A stretch of DNA of 64,000 nt from Plasmodium brasilianum (lineage: Eukaryota; Apicomplexa; Aconoidasida; Haemosporida; Plasmodiidae): NCBI RefSeq assembly GCF_023973825.1, contig NC_090127.1, positions 372,001-436,000 on the forward strand, given 5' to 3'. The notes under the pieces are model-generated. The model did not search any database. It was given only the letters and a program-made list of their open reading frames with translations, and was not told the origin of the DNA. Position numbers and translations under genes: made by a program. Shown here in pieces: positions 46,781-59,500 of the stretch. Position 1 is the stretch's first letter, and every line of letters begins with the position of its first letter.

Positions 46781-47530
46781 TTAAAATTAAAATTAAATTC
46801 TATTAAATTATTCTTCATTCGCTTTGGTTATCAACTAATATACTGTTTTACCGTTGTTTTAATACTGTTTTGTTCTATTTTATGTTAAATTATATTGAAG
46901 GATTGACGATTAAACGAAAAAAAAATTCTTAAAATACCTTATTAATTTGCATAACATAAATGAAAATAAAAAGTTTTATTATGTTTTTATGAAGTTTACA
47001 TTTGACAAAAGTTTATTTAAAATATAAACCAAAAAATTAATGTACTAAAAAATTCTTATATACATTTATACGTATATTTTATGTTTATAAATATTTTTTT
47101 CTGTTCAGACATGTGCATAAATGTCTTTTTTTTGTTAAAAAAAAAAAAATAAAAATACGCAATGTACATGGCAGAAACGAAAAGAAAGACTTAAATTTTG
47201 ATTTAATTTATTTTTTTAATTCATAATTGTTGTAAGAGAGCAATTGTCCTTTTGCAGTATTTATATATGTGTGTTTTTACCAACATACACGCACTTACGC
47301 AAAAAAATTCCAACATATATAACACATATATACATATATGTATCTTCACAGTTATGCATATTCGTACTCTGAAAATGTACAAATGAAAAAATAAAATAGA
47401 AGAAAAGGAACAAACAACTTCTTTTCATAGGAAGTATTTTTTTCTAATAACATGAATATGAAAAAAATGTGTTATCTTCATTTTTAAATTTAAAAATATG
47501 CACTTCTTCCATTTCCACATTTTTTCTGCA
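46047..47530. other. intergenic, AT-rich
   Basis: TA tracts at 46411-46450, poly-A at 46757-46780 and numerous A/T runs. The - strand ORF at 46285-46551 is low-complexity. No gene supported. Confidence 0.7.
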
Positions 47531-49631
47531 TCAAATTCCTTCATCGTAAATTTCTTCGTGTCCAATATGAGGACTTTTATCCAAGGGTCTTTCAATAACC
47601 CACCTAGGTGGATCCATATTTCTTTCCGATTTATCTACAGGCCAATCAAGTAAACAATCATGTCTTTCTTCGTTTGGCACAATCTCTCCCTCAGACGTAG
47701 AAGGTTCTTTTTTTAATTGTTCTTTTCTTTTGTCAATTTCGCTTTGTAATTTTTTCTTATTTTCCCATAAAATATCTCTTTCTTGCTTTGATTCCTCACT
47801 TTCCGGGTCTATATTATATTGTCTGTGTACATCCTTTCTATATAGCCATTTTTTGGTATCTTCTAATTCTTCTGAAGTACTTTTATATTTATTCCATGGT
47901 ACATCTACGTATCTGTCCTTGGCCATATAAAATTCTGGATTCCTAAATTCTTCATCAATTGATCCATCATCACATGTATGACAATTACGATACAATGCAT
48001 TTTCTATATATTGAAAATTTTCTGAAATATAATCTATTGTTTTTAATAGAGCTGTTTTGGGCGTTATGGATCCATCTGTATGCATTTCTAAAATATTAAT
48101 TTCACCTAAAGTATCTAAATTAATTCCTCTTCTTTGACCTATAAAACCAAAATGTTCTACTGGTGTACAGCTACTACTAAAATGTATAAAGTTATCTTTA
48201 CATATATCTCTATTTCTTGACTGCGACCCATATTCAGGCATAACATATTCTTCAATACTTTCTATTTTTACATCCATTTCTAAATAACTCCCTGCAGCAA
48301 CGGAGCATATATACTGATTCTTATTAATAATTTCAATATTGTCAGGTAATTGCATATGTCCAGCAACAACTATCATTGGACCCTTTATTCGAAATTTACC
48401 CATTATATAATTATCCATATCTGCATCTTCAGGCACATTTTTGAAAGTTATTTGTCTCAAGTTTTGTGCTAAATCAAAAAAATTTTCTCTTACACCAACT
48501 ATACAGTAAAATTCATGTTTCATATTAGGTATTCGCAATGCCGTAACTCTACCTCCTTTTAAATGTTTTATTGCTACTCTTCTAAAAGCATTTAAAAAAA
48601 TTGGAGATAATTCTACATCATGTGAATGCATAAAAAAATACGTGTATGCTCTACCCTCATGATATTTTACAGGTTGAATTTGCTTGAATCTAAAGCCAAA
48701 TGTTTTTGGTCCTCCCTTTTTTGCATCAAAATATGTATCATCTAATAAATTCTTATCCAGCTGATAAGAATCAATTGTTGATTTTTTCTCTTTACATAGG
48801 TCATCAAAGTATTTATTATATGTATGAAAATCGTATACCTCTGGCTCATAGTCCATTGACATACCTTCGTATGCTTTTCCACTTTCATATATATATGGAG
48901 GTAATTTACCTTTTTCCTTATCTATTTGATCCATTTTTTGTAAGTCTATTTCTTTTGTGTCCTTTTTTATTATTTCATTATCGTATACATTATATCTATG
49001 TTTATCCGTCACATGACTTTTTGATTCAATCCACTTTTTGTCATCATCCATTATGCCTTCATCATCATCCGCTAATCCTTTACCATTACCCGTTCGTCCT
49101 TCACCATCAGCAGCTATATCTTCATCATAGTCCGCTAAACCTTCATCATTATCCCCTAAGTTTAAACCATCTAAGTTGTGCTCACCCTCCTCATCCAAAA
49201 CATCGTATCGATGAAATTCATCTTCATTGTTTAACTGCTCGTTATCTGCTTTTTCATAGCCCTCTTCATCAAATGCACCAAATTTATATATATCTCTGTT
49301 TTGAGAATTTGTCTTACCTACTTGTTCATTTACGTAATATCGTTTGATATTATTACTCTTGTTTCGTATGTTAATATCTAAAAAATAGAGGAAATGACAT
49401 CCATACGATAATATACACATATATGTAAATATATATATATATATATGCTACACACATACATGCATATCTCCTATAGGAAAACCAAAACTCGTATTTGTAA
49501 ATTTTTTCCTTCTTACGCTTAGAATGATTGGTGTGTACAGGTAGAAACGCCGGACTTTTACTTTTCAAAATTAAACAGAAAAGTGAATTATTACTAGTAA
49601 TGAAAAAAAAAAGTAACAACAAGAATAGCAT
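47531..49631 (-). CDS. rpoA: apicoplast DNA-directed RNA polymerase subunit alpha, two exons
   Basis: Bacterial-type alpha subunit, nucleus-encoded. Exon 1 (49631-49517) encodes MLFLLLLFFFITSNNSLFC, a signal peptide, then the start of a basic transit region. A GTAAGA donor and TTTTTTAG acceptor join exon 2 (49377-47531) in phase; 653 residues. An acidic D-D-E-G insert lies near residues 100-152. The alpha N-terminal domain follows at about 265-490: LSPIFLNAFRRVAIKHLKGG, VTALRI, HEFYCIVGVREN, RQITFK, LPDNIEIINKNQYI and EMHTDGSITPKTALL. It should assemble with the plastid-encoded rpoB and rpoC subunits. The C-terminal 165 residues are charged, and I see no alpha-CTD helix-hairpin-helix, so promoter UP-element contact may be lost. 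An ORF reading straight through the intron start (MCILSYGC) is an artefact. Confidence 0.93.
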
Positions 49632-51480
49632 TATATTATATTACTATTACTCACACTGCTGCTTGAGAATTGAATCTCAATAACAATCATTTTAAATTCT
49701 TTCCAAGATGTACACATATACATATATAATATATATGCAGATATAAATATATGCCTGAGCTTTCATAACATATTCACAAGTTCGGCCAATTTAATTTATT
49801 TAAAATAAAACCATTAAACAGGTAAAAAGGGAAAGAAAAAAAAAAAAAAACTTCCAATAATGTCAAGACATATTAATATTCTTACGAAACAAAATCATTT
49901 ATAATGTTCGCAAACATATGAGGAAAATTGTTTCAAATAATTGTGAAATATAGGGAAAATAATTTCACATACTTATACACAACAAATTAAGCAAACAGCC
50001 CCTTCATTCATTTTTAGTTAAATAAATAAAACAAAAAACAAATTATACTTTTAATTTATTAATACACATTTATTTTCATTTATCTTGTTCACTTATTTGT
50101 TACTTAGTTTAGATATACAAATGTTTGCTTAACCATCTTATACTTATAAATGACGTTTGTAATTGTAACTCTTATTTCATTGTGCAAAAAGAAAGTTTAC
50201 AATTATATCTATACATACATACTATATATATATATATATATAATTATATGCAATACCTATATTTACTGGTAACATTGTGTGCCTCATTTTTCAAATGCTT
50301 TTTTTAATTATATATTGCCCTCAAATAAATTTATTTTATACCCATATTATATCAAATCATATATTCCCCATTTTATTTTATTATGTTATAGTTCTTTTTT
50401 TTTTTTTTTCTTTCTCACCAATTCGTTTTTTGTATTTTTATCAATATATATTTTTTCCTTTTATCAAAATCTTGCAAAACATCATCCTCCAAGTTCAGAT
50501 TAAAATGTTAGATGTGTGCAATATAATTTATGTGAGAAAAAAAAGAAAAATTTATATTTTTAAGCTTTTTTTTTTTTTTTTTCTAATTATAAATAGAAGG
50601 CAACTTTATTGTAAGGAAAAAAAAAAAAAAAAAAAAAAAGGTACAAAAAAAAGGAAGAAAAACTAAAAATAAAAAAAATCAATCCTCCAATATATATGTA
50701 CATATCCATATATAATTCATTTAACTTTTAAATTTGTTTTTTTTGTTTTCAGTTCCCTATTTGAAAACATTCTATTTTTAGAAGTTCATTTATAAATATA
50801 TATAAATATATTTAAATTTTTATTTATACATAAATATTCGGTATATTCATAAATATATATTATTATCTAAATATTCAAAAAATCACTTCTTTAGAGGGAA
50901 AATTGTTTATACAAATTAAATATCTGCGATTATACTGAAGTTCAAAAAATAAAAGTTCATAATATAATAGTTAAATATATAATTATGCGTAACTACAATT
51001 TTTTTTTTTTTTGTGTATGGCATAAATGCCTCTTTTAAAAAATAAATATACCTTTTTTTTATTATTACATAGTTCATTTTTGTAAATTCATAAGAATTTA
51101 GAGGTTTCTATCCATAAATTTTTGTACATAACACCATAAGCGCATACATACGTGTCCACATTTATGTAAACATATATATAAGTGCTAATATATTTCACCA
51201 CACTTAAATGTATATATACGCGAAAAACTAACAAGCGCCATAATTGCTAGGAATTACACCATAATTTATATACATATATTCCTACACAATTTGTGTAGAA
51301 TTTGAAACGATATAATGGAAGTATCCTGCTTAAGTTTGAAGATATACTGCTTATTTTGAAGTACGTTCATTAAGATATATTCAGAGAAAAAAGAAGAATT
51401 TAAAACTTTATTTTTTTTATATATATAAATAAAATTGTAATATATCTATATATTAATATACCTGTCTATCCATATATATA

Positions 51481-51520
<40 letters not shown>

Positions 51521-51566
51521 ACATATGTATGTATGTTATTATTTACATGTTAGAAAAACATAGATA
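49632..51566. other. divergent intergenic region (rpoA / VHS protein)
   Basis: Nearly 2 kb, probably two promoters. T tract at 50396-50410, T run 50568-50582 and A run 50616-50639, and TA tracts at 51473-51516 just before the VHS ATG. ORFs at 50125-50666 are built on homopolymers. Confidence 0.7.
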
Positions 51567-54500
51567 ATGGATAGCGGTGGAATCAGGAAAAGAAAAGATA
51601 CGAAAGATAACAGCATAAATTTTCAAGGGAGAAATAATATATTTATTAAAGAGTCTGCAAGATATGGCAACAGCTGTACTAATAATGGTTTTACAAAAGG
51701 ACAGAATGAAAATTGGAATGTTCAAAACGGCATAGAAGGATTGTCCACAAATGGTAGATCAAATGTTAAAAGGGATTCTTCATGTAATAGTTCTAAGTCA
51801 GGGAAAAAGAAGTCGATTGGAATTTTTAATAGTTCAAATATTAGTGTTATATCAAATAACTGTGTGAAATCATTTAACAATATGCTGAACAATATAAATT
51901 ACAATATTAGTAGTTCTACAAGTAGTAGCAGCAATAACAACAGTGGTAATAATAATAAATCAAGCTTTTCATCAAATAATGCTTTTTATGAAAATCAAAT
52001 TGTGAATTTGAATTTTGCTAAAAGCTTAAATTACTTGAGTAATGTAAAAAATTCAGTGCAAAAATTTAGCTTAGAAAATAGTACTTTAGGAATAGGAAAC
52101 TTTAATTTCTTTAGCAATCATGAAAATAATGCATTCATGAAAAATGAAAATAAGGATACTCAGAGTTATTACAATAACAAAAATAATAATAACAAAAAAG
52201 GTGCTTCAGGTAACAGTTATTCAAATAATAATAGCGTTAATAATACGAAGCTGCAAAATACCCGGAACGTTATTAATAGTCAAAATTTAGAAAGTTTTTT
52301 GAATAATAAAGAGATATTAAATGAAAATTATAGTATAACTGGATTTGGCAATGGTTACACGAATGAAATAAATAATTTAAGGAATATAACAAACGATGAA
52401 ACATATTGTTCTTGTCTTGATAATTTATTAAGAAATCATGGAAACATTGATTCAGATGAAATGTTAAAATATAATGACAGAAATATAAACTGTTTAAATG
52501 ATATTATATTTTTAGATGTGTACAGAGCATATAATGTGTTAACATATATGCAAGAGAAAATTAATATAATCATTTATACTATTAAATTTATTGGGAAAAA
52601 GTTGAAACGGAAACATGTACCTGAAGAAGTAGTTATATCATTAGAATTTCTAAATTTCTGTGTTAAAAATTTAGGTTTATTTTTTATTAGATTTATTGAC
52701 GAAAGTTTTATGAAAAAAATAGCAGCTTTATTAAAAACAACAACATTAAAAAAATCACTTACGAAAGATGTGAAATCAAAATTATCCAAATTCCTTATTG
52801 TTCCTATAATTCATCCAGGAGTAGCAACTGATCCTAGACTTCATTTTATAAAAAGAAAAATTCTGTTCATGCTTCAATTATGGCATGATTCATTTATACT
52901 TCATCAACATATAGCAACTGCTGTTTTTGAAGAATATAAATCATTAAAAGAGAAAGGCATAACATTCCCTATTATAAATAAAACTGAGAAATTTTTTGTG
53001 AAAAACGCAGAAACATCTCCATCTTTTTCAGACGATAATATATTACATGCTTTACCTTTAAGCTTGTCACAAATAAACAATATTATGAAAAGTCTGAAAG
53101 AAATTAAGTACATGTATAATGATGAAGAAAAGTCGAAATGCATTAATATCGTAGCAAGATATAAAGATCAAGTCTTGAAGAGTATTAATAAGTTGTCCGA
53201 TTACAAGGGAAACATAAATATTTCTGTTACGTTAAATTCTTTGCTTTATATCAACGATCAGTTATGTATTTTTGAGAAGTTAGAAAAGGAGAAGGAAAAT
53301 GAAAGAGCTAATCAAAACGATGTAATCGCAAGGGAAAGGAAAAATAGTGAAGATGAAAAAGAAAAAAAAAAAAAAAAGAAAAATAAAAACAAAAAAAAAG
53401 AAAATAAAGATTTATCTAATATAAATGAAATAATTTTTAATAAATATGATCCATGGAATACCGAAAATAAGGTGGATAAAAATGATGGACCAGATAAAAT
53501 ATTTTTTAATGAAGAAGAAAACAGTTTTAATAATAATACGAATACTCGTATGCAAAAACTAATGGATACTTTATTTGATGACAAAAGGGCAGCTCTATGT
53601 AATAATGAAAATATATTTTCTTTTTTTAGTGAAGAAACTGAAAAAAAGGAAGTGGACGATACATCACCTAAACAAAAAAATGATATTGAAGACAAATATA
53701 GCGTATTTAACGAATTAAACTTTAATAATGATAAATCTTTCAGTAATATTCATAATATTAGTAATAATTCACATTTGCAATTATTTAACCAGAATGGAAT
53801 TGATAACAGTACTCTAAGTGAAGCAGTAATTGAGGCTTCTCCTGCTTCTTTAGGACAGACACAAAATGAGGACACATCATATTGTGGAAGTTCTAATAAT
53901 ATCAATTGTAGGAACAATTTAAATAATGAAAAATGGAAAGAAAATTTTTCAGCCTTAGGAGAAGTTAGCAAAAACAGTTTTGATAATATTAATATGATGA
54001 ATTGTCTGAATCCTTCAAATTATGACCTCTCAGCTTTACATATGGCTGGAAGAGAAATAGTGACATCTGCAAATAAAACACGTTTCAAACATGTAGATAT
54101 AATATTTAATGAAGCCAATCAAAAAAATGCACATTTCGACATAAACAATAACAATTTTAACTTATCAGAAATTGAAAATTACAAGGGTCAGAAGTTTAAT
54201 GGAAATAATGAAAGAAACAGCGATATAAAGGAAGATCCTTCATCGTATAATTCTGATGCAATTTCTAATTATTTACAAAAAGATACACAAGTTAATAATA
54301 TAATTACAGACACAAGTATGTTTAATGCAGAAATATCAGTCCAAGGAAAAAACATAACTAATAAATTAAATAACAGTGCTCCATTTAATATAAGTGATAA
54401 TAATAATAACATTCATCCATATGAGAGTAGTGAATTTCATTACAGTTACTCTAATTACAGGAACAGTTCATGTACGAAGAATGAGCAGCAGAGGAAGTTG

Positions 54501-55484
54501 CAGAATAATTCACAGAATAATTCACAGAACAATTCTCAAATTAATTCTCAAAACATTTTGCAAAACAACTTACAGAGTAATACTGCCTATGAGCAGCAAT
54601 TTTCCACTGACAATGTGAACGAAAAAAATTATGATCATTTATTTGATACGTTTGATTTCAGCACGGAGAACAATACGTTTAATCAAGTAAATACAGATAA
54701 CAAGAAAGGCACTAATTTGGAAAACTCAGTAAATACTTATGCGAGTAATGAAAGTACTATTAATGTTTCCTTTATTGAGGAAAAGAATAGTACTTATTCT
54801 TGCGAAAAACGTGAGGAAGACTCTCAAAACTGCGAAATTTTAGAACAAAATAATGTAAATGTAAACGTAAATACGAATAACACTGCAGAACCAGTTCCTC
54901 ATTGCAAAGATTATTCATCAGAAAATAAAACCATTAATCGAAACTCAGATAACATGTGTGAATTTGGCAAAGAAAAGGAAGGGTCGAATGATTCAGTTGA
55001 AAATAATGATAAAAAAAAGTATGATATAATAGAAGACCAAACGAATAAGAAAAGTATACATAAGATATATAATCGCAATTACGTAAATAATAATATTGAA
55101 AATAATTCCAATTATGTCAAAACGTTGACAATTAAATTGGATGAATTGAATTACAAGGCTAATCTTTTTTCGAGTGAACAGAAATGTAATATTACAGAGG
55201 AGAATAATATACCATCATCTGACGAGGAAAAAAGTTTAAAAAATGGTAGTCATAAACGGAATATTGATAAGGACAACGACATACAGAATTCCCCTAGGAT
55301 TCAAGAAAGAAATAGTGATAATGATTATAATGGTAATAATAATGATAATAAACATGAAGACCAGAATAGTAGTAATTCTGATTCTAATGATATAAATTTT
55401 GATGAAATCGACGAAATAACTAAAGCTATAGATGATTTAAATGATAATTTTGAAAATATGAATATATATAAATATGATAATTAA
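51567..55484 (+). CDS. VHS- and GAT-like domain protein (TOM1-type trafficking adaptor)
   Basis: This is a single-exon, 1,305-residue protein. The first 315 residues are Asn/Ser-rich. A VHS-type helical solenoid covers about 316-460: LDVYRAYNVLTYMQEKIN, VVISLEFLNFCVKNLGLFF, then RKILFMLQLWHDSFI and FEEYKSLKEKGITFP. A GAT-like helical bundle follows at about 495-580 (LSLSQINNIMKSLKEIKY, INISVTLNSLLYINDQL). The remaining 720 residues are Asn-rich and disordered, with a short N-N-S-Q repeat at 54507-54560 and an acidic end (INFDEIDEITKAIDDL). VHS/GAT proteins sort ubiquitylated cargo at endosomes or Golgi; here that is inference from domain order. The family call is good; partners are unknown. 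Confidence 0.85.
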   Translation: MDSGGIRKRKDTKDNSINFQGRNNIFIKESARYGNSCTNNGFTKGQNENWNVQNGIEGLSTNGRSNVKRDSSCNSSKSGKKKSIGIFNSSNISVISNNCVKSFNNMLNNINYNISSSTSSSSNNNSGNNNKSSFSSNNAFYENQIVNLNFAKSLNYLSNVKNSVQKFSLENSTLGIGNFNFFSNHENNAFMKNENKDTQSYYNNKNNNNKKGASGNSYSNNNSVNNTKLQNTRNVINSQNLESFLNNKEILNENYSITGFGNGYTNEINNLRNITNDETYCSCLDNLLRNHGNIDSDEMLKYNDRNINCLNDIIFLDVYRAYNVLTYMQEKINIIIYTIKFIGKKLKRKHVPEEVVISLEFLNFCVKNLGLFFIRFIDESFMKKIAALLKTTTLKKSLTKDVKSKLSKFLIVPIIHPGVATDPRLHFIKRKILFMLQLWHDSFILHQHIATAVFEEYKSLKEKGITFPIINKTEKFFVKNAETSPSFSDDNILHALPLSLSQINNIMKSLKEIKYMYNDEEKSKCINIVARYKDQVLKSINKLSDYKGNINISVTLNSLLYINDQLCIFEKLEKEKENERANQNDVIARERKNSEDEKEKKKKKKNKNKKKENKDLSNINEIIFNKYDPWNTENKVDKNDGPDKIFFNEEENSFNNNTNTRMQKLMDTLFDDKRAALCNNENIFSFFSEETEKKEVDDTSPKQKNDIEDKYSVFNELNFNNDKSFSNIHNISNNSHLQLFNQNGIDNSTLSEAVIEASPASLGQTQNEDTSYCGSSNNINCRNNLNNEKWKENFSALGEVSKNSFDNINMMNCLNPSNYDLSALHMAGREIVTSANKTRFKHVDIIFNEANQKNAHFDINNNNFNLSEIENYKGQKFNGNNERNSDIKEDPSSYNSDAISNYLQKDTQVNNIITDTSMFNAEISVQGKNITNKLNNSAPFNISDNNNNIHPYESSEFHYSYSNYRNSSCTKNEQQRKLQNNSQNNSQNNSQINSQNILQNNLQSNTAYEQQFSTDNVNEKNYDHLFDTFDFSTENNTFNQVNTDNKKGTNLENSVNTYASNESTINVSFIEEKNSTYSCEKREEDSQNCEILEQNNVNVNVNTNNTAEPVPHCKDYSSENKTINRNSDNMCEFGKEKEGSNDSVENNDKKKYDIIEDQTNKKSIHKIYNRNYVNNNIENNSNYVKTLTIKLDELNYKANLFSSEQKCNITEENNIPSSDEEKSLKNGSHKRNIDKDNDIQNSPRIQERNSDNDYNGNNNDNKHEDQNSSNSDSNDINFDEIDEITKAIDDLNDNFENMNIYKYDN

Positions 55485-56526
55485 TTTTTTTTTTTTTTTT
55501 ATTTTACATAAGAGAAATTATGTTTCATCATAATGATTCATTATGATGAACCAGCGTGTTATTTTGTATTTTTCGCATTTTGTTTTTTTCTTTTTTCTTT
55601 TCTCTTTTCTCTTTTTTATTTATTCATTTTTTTCTTTTCATCTTCCTTTTCCTTCTTTTTTTTTTTTTGTATTTTTTTAATGAAAAAAAGTTTTCAAATA
55701 TTATTTTTGCTTTTTACACAAAATATATATATTCGGCTTCTAATTTTTGTAAATATTTTTAAGTCTATCTCTGGTATATATATCTGAATTTTTTTTTTTT
55801 TTTTTTTTTTATGTATATAAAAACTTTTTTTAAATTAAAAAATTTTGTATTAGTTTTTTAATAAATTTTATGACAAATCGGTGAACTTTTTTTTTTATTT
55901 CTTTATCTTATATGCCCATTCCCCAAGAAATTGTATACAGGCTATATAACATATATAATTTTTTTTTTTTATAAATTAAGAACTACACTTTAATAACTTC
56001 AAGTTTGTTGAATTACATCTGATGTTATACTGTACATTACAGATGATGTTAATTGATAAAAGGTTGCATAAATTAAAAATCAAAAAACACGGCAAGGTGT
56101 ATGTATGGAATATGATAAAAGAAACAGCTGCATACGACATAGGACGAAAATGAATCATCTAAAAATTGTTTCTTTAATATACGTGTAAACAATATATCTA
56201 CGTATAAATATATACTCATATATTAGTGTATTGACATTACACATATATGTATGTGTAAATATATACTTCTATAAATGTGTGTAAATATATACTTCTATAT
56301 GTGTATGTAGATATATACTTCTATATAGGTGTGTAAATATACACTTCTATATGTGTATGTACATATATACGTCTACATGGGTGTGTAAATATATGCTTCT
56401 ATAAATGTGTGCATAAACATATGAATATATATATTCGCGCACATATCCGCATATATTCATATGCTAATATTTCTTCCATTTTTATAACTGTTTATTTTGA
56501 AAAAATTAATCATTTAAAGTAATACC
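55485..56526. other. intergenic, convergent 3' ends
   Basis: Poly-T immediately after the VHS stop (55486-55500), further T-rich DNA to 55830, then the 26 bp repeat at 56250-56412. ORFs at 55533-55787 are Phe/Ser homopolymer translations. Confidence 0.7.
56250..56412. repeat. about 26 bp tandem repeat (GTGTAAATATATACTTCTATA type)
   Basis: Six degenerate units. The core ACTTCTA (or GTCTACA/GCTTCTA) recurs at 56264, 56291, 56318, 56343, 56370 and 56395, i.e. every 25-27 bp. Confidence 0.8.
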
Positions 56527-59500
56527 CTAGTCTTCCTGAAGTAGGACAAATTCGCGGCCTGAACACCCAAATCTCAACACGTCGGTAACTCTGTACAAAA
56601 GAGGCAAAAATAAACAGAATGAGTAAGAAATAAGATAAGAAATGCATGGAAACTTCGGGAAGACGGAAGCACCCACACACACACATACATGTAAAATAAT
56701 AATATGAATATATTTAGTTTTGCTTTTTTTCATAATTTTTCCCTTATTTTAGCAAAATTTTGCAATTACTTCAATTCGTAGAACTTATTCGGCTCAATAT
56801 TTATGTTGTTTAAAAAGGTTCCGTTTGTGCTATTAAGATCAAGGAGAAAAGGCACGACCCTATTTTGGCGCTTCTTAAATTGAATAACTGCATGTTGTTT
56901 AGATACAGTATCATTAGCAAATAATATATCCGCAACTAATGGGTCCTTTCCAAATAAATAACAAGACTTTCTGTGTATGTATAATATATCTACAAGAAAA
57001 AGAATTGTGAATGTTAAAAGGGATTAGCGATCGCAAGTAAGGAATTATGTAAAAATGTGTGTCTGCACTTTTTGTTATTTTAGTATGGGCTTTATGTTTA
57101 TATATATATATATATATATACATATATACTACACACATACATACATGCATACACATATATAGTAAACATGTATACACTTCTGTATGCATGCTCGTATTTT
57201 GATCTTCGCTTTTTAAACTCACCCTCTGGTTCTTTCGACTCTGTATTCAAAAAGACGTACAATCTCCATTTTTTGTCTGGTCTTTCCGAGTCTATACCTT
57301 CGGTATATCTCAGTTCAACCCCATTTTTGTAATTCTTCTGCTGAGCTAATAAACCAGATGGATTAAAATTTTGCTCCTCCTTAGACTCATTTTTATATGG
57401 AGCTTTTCCTTCTTCGTCCTTTTCAATTCCCTCTTCTTCAGCATTTTTTTGGTGTTCATTTTCTAAATTTCCTTTCCGTATTTCGATGTTTGTATAGCTA
57501 TTTTTCTCATTGTCTCTTGGGTAAACCTTCTCAGAACGACCCTCCTTATTAACGTAGTTATCTTTTCCACCAATATCTTTGTTATTATTATAATGATTGT
57601 CATATTCATCATAATTCTCATGCTTGTGTCCACAGGAACGTTCATCAACATTGACAATATCACCATGCTTATATTCGCTAAAACGTTCAGATTCTCTCAT
57701 TTTTCTACTGCACCTTTTTGTCATTAAATTTTTATCCGAGTCTTTATATCTTAATTCCCGACCTAAACTCTTTGTACGTTCATATGCTGAATCTTCTTTT
57801 AGACTTTTCATTCTTTCTTTCCCCTCCATATTTGAACTGTTATCCTTATATATTAACTTTTCATAATTTTTTTTCTTTTTTATATAATCTTCTTCATTAT
57901 CATCAGAGTTTCTATATTTTCTTTTATTCCTTTGCCATGAATTATCTTCGGGATACTTTTTAGTTTCACTGGGTGCGCTGGTATTATATCCTATACTTTC
58001 CCTGTTCATTATTAAGTGATAATCTTCATCATCTTTGTTTGAATCACTTTCACGTTTTTCATGTTCATCGGATATTTCATATCCTTTGTATGGTGCATTT
58101 TTGTCACTCACTTTGTATGTTTTATACTTTCCGTGATATGAATATGTTTCAGTTTTGTTCTCTTTTTGTGTATTTTTTTGTTTTTCTTCTTTTTCTTCTC
58201 TTTCTCGCATTTCTTCCTTTTTATGTATTCCCTCTCTCTCTTTATTTCTGTGGCTCGAGTTACTTCTTCCACTTTGTAAGTCATCCTTATCATTCTTGCG
58301 TATGTCTACAGATAATTCATTTGTTTCCTTAGCTCTCTCGTCGTTATTATGATTTTTTGTTTTTTCCATTTCATTTTTTTCATTTGCTTGGTTAGTTCCT
58401 TTTTTTTGAGAATCAACTTTTTTTCTGTCTCTCATTTGTGCATGAGTTTTTTTCGCTACAACTTTTCTTTCATTGTTCTCTGTTTTTTTTAAATTAGTTT
58501 TTGAAGACTTACGTTTTCTTTCTTCATACGCACTATAATATTCTAGCAGAAGTTTATCATATTTTGTTTCCCAATCTAAGAAGTATACTCCACCAAATGT
58601 AACTTTTTTTTTAAACTTAGTGTCTTTGTCAGATGAAGTATCTTTGTCAACTGTGGTTTCTCTTTCACGTGAAGTTTCTCTATCAGCTGCGGATTCTGTG
58701 TCAACTGAGGTTACTACGTCAGTTGCTGTACCTTTATCAACTGGCGTTACTATGTCAGTTACTGTACCTTTATCAACTGGGGTTACTACGTCAGTTGTTG
58801 TTACTACGTCAGTTGCTGTTCCTTTATCAACAGAAGTTTCTATGTCAACTGGGGTTACTACGTCAGTTGTTGTTACTACGTCAGTTGTTGCTACTACGTC
58901 AGTTGCTGTTCCTTTGTCAACAGAAGTTCCTTTGTCAACAGAAGTTTCTATGTCAACTGCAGCTTCTTGATCAATTGAGACTTCTTGGTTAACTGCAGCT
59001 TTCACATCAACTACTTTTTCTTTGTTAACTACGGTTTCTAGATCAACTACAGTTTCTTTGTCAACTGGGGTTACTACGTCAGCTTCTATTTCTTTGTTAA
59101 CTGCGTCCTCTAAGTCAACTGCGGCTATCACGTCAACTAATTCTTCTTTGTTAACTATGGTTTCTTTGTCATGTGCGGTCTCTTTGTCAACTGTGATTTC
59201 TCTGTCAACTGCGGTTTCTCCGTCAACTGCGGTTTTTCCGTCAACTGTGGTTTTTCTGTCAACTGCGGTTTCTCCGTCAACTGCGGTTTCTCTGTCAACT
59301 GCGGTTTCTCCGTCAACTGCGGTTTCTCTGTCAACTGCCTCCTCCTTGTCAAATGCGATTTCCTCGTCAGGTGAGGTTTTCTTGTCAGATGAATAGCCCT
59401 TGTCCGATGTGGAGCCTTTGTTTGATGATGTGTTTTTTGTGAGTAAAATTCCTTCGTTACGTGAATCACTTTCGTCAGATGAATTCCTTTCGTTAAATAA

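Noticed and set aside
49378..49420. ATG giving rpoA the start MCILSYGCHF
   Set aside because: This lies inside a GT..AG intron; exon 1 with a signal peptide joins in phase at 49377.
50125..50666. Overlapping + strand ORFs up to 129 codons
   Set aside because: Built on T and A homopolymers (Phe and Lys runs) with no conserved feature.
57098..57222. C-terminal extension of the FHA protein exon 1 ORF
   Set aside because: This is read-through of the GGTGAGT donor at 57222; the FHA domain continues in the next exon in the correct phase.
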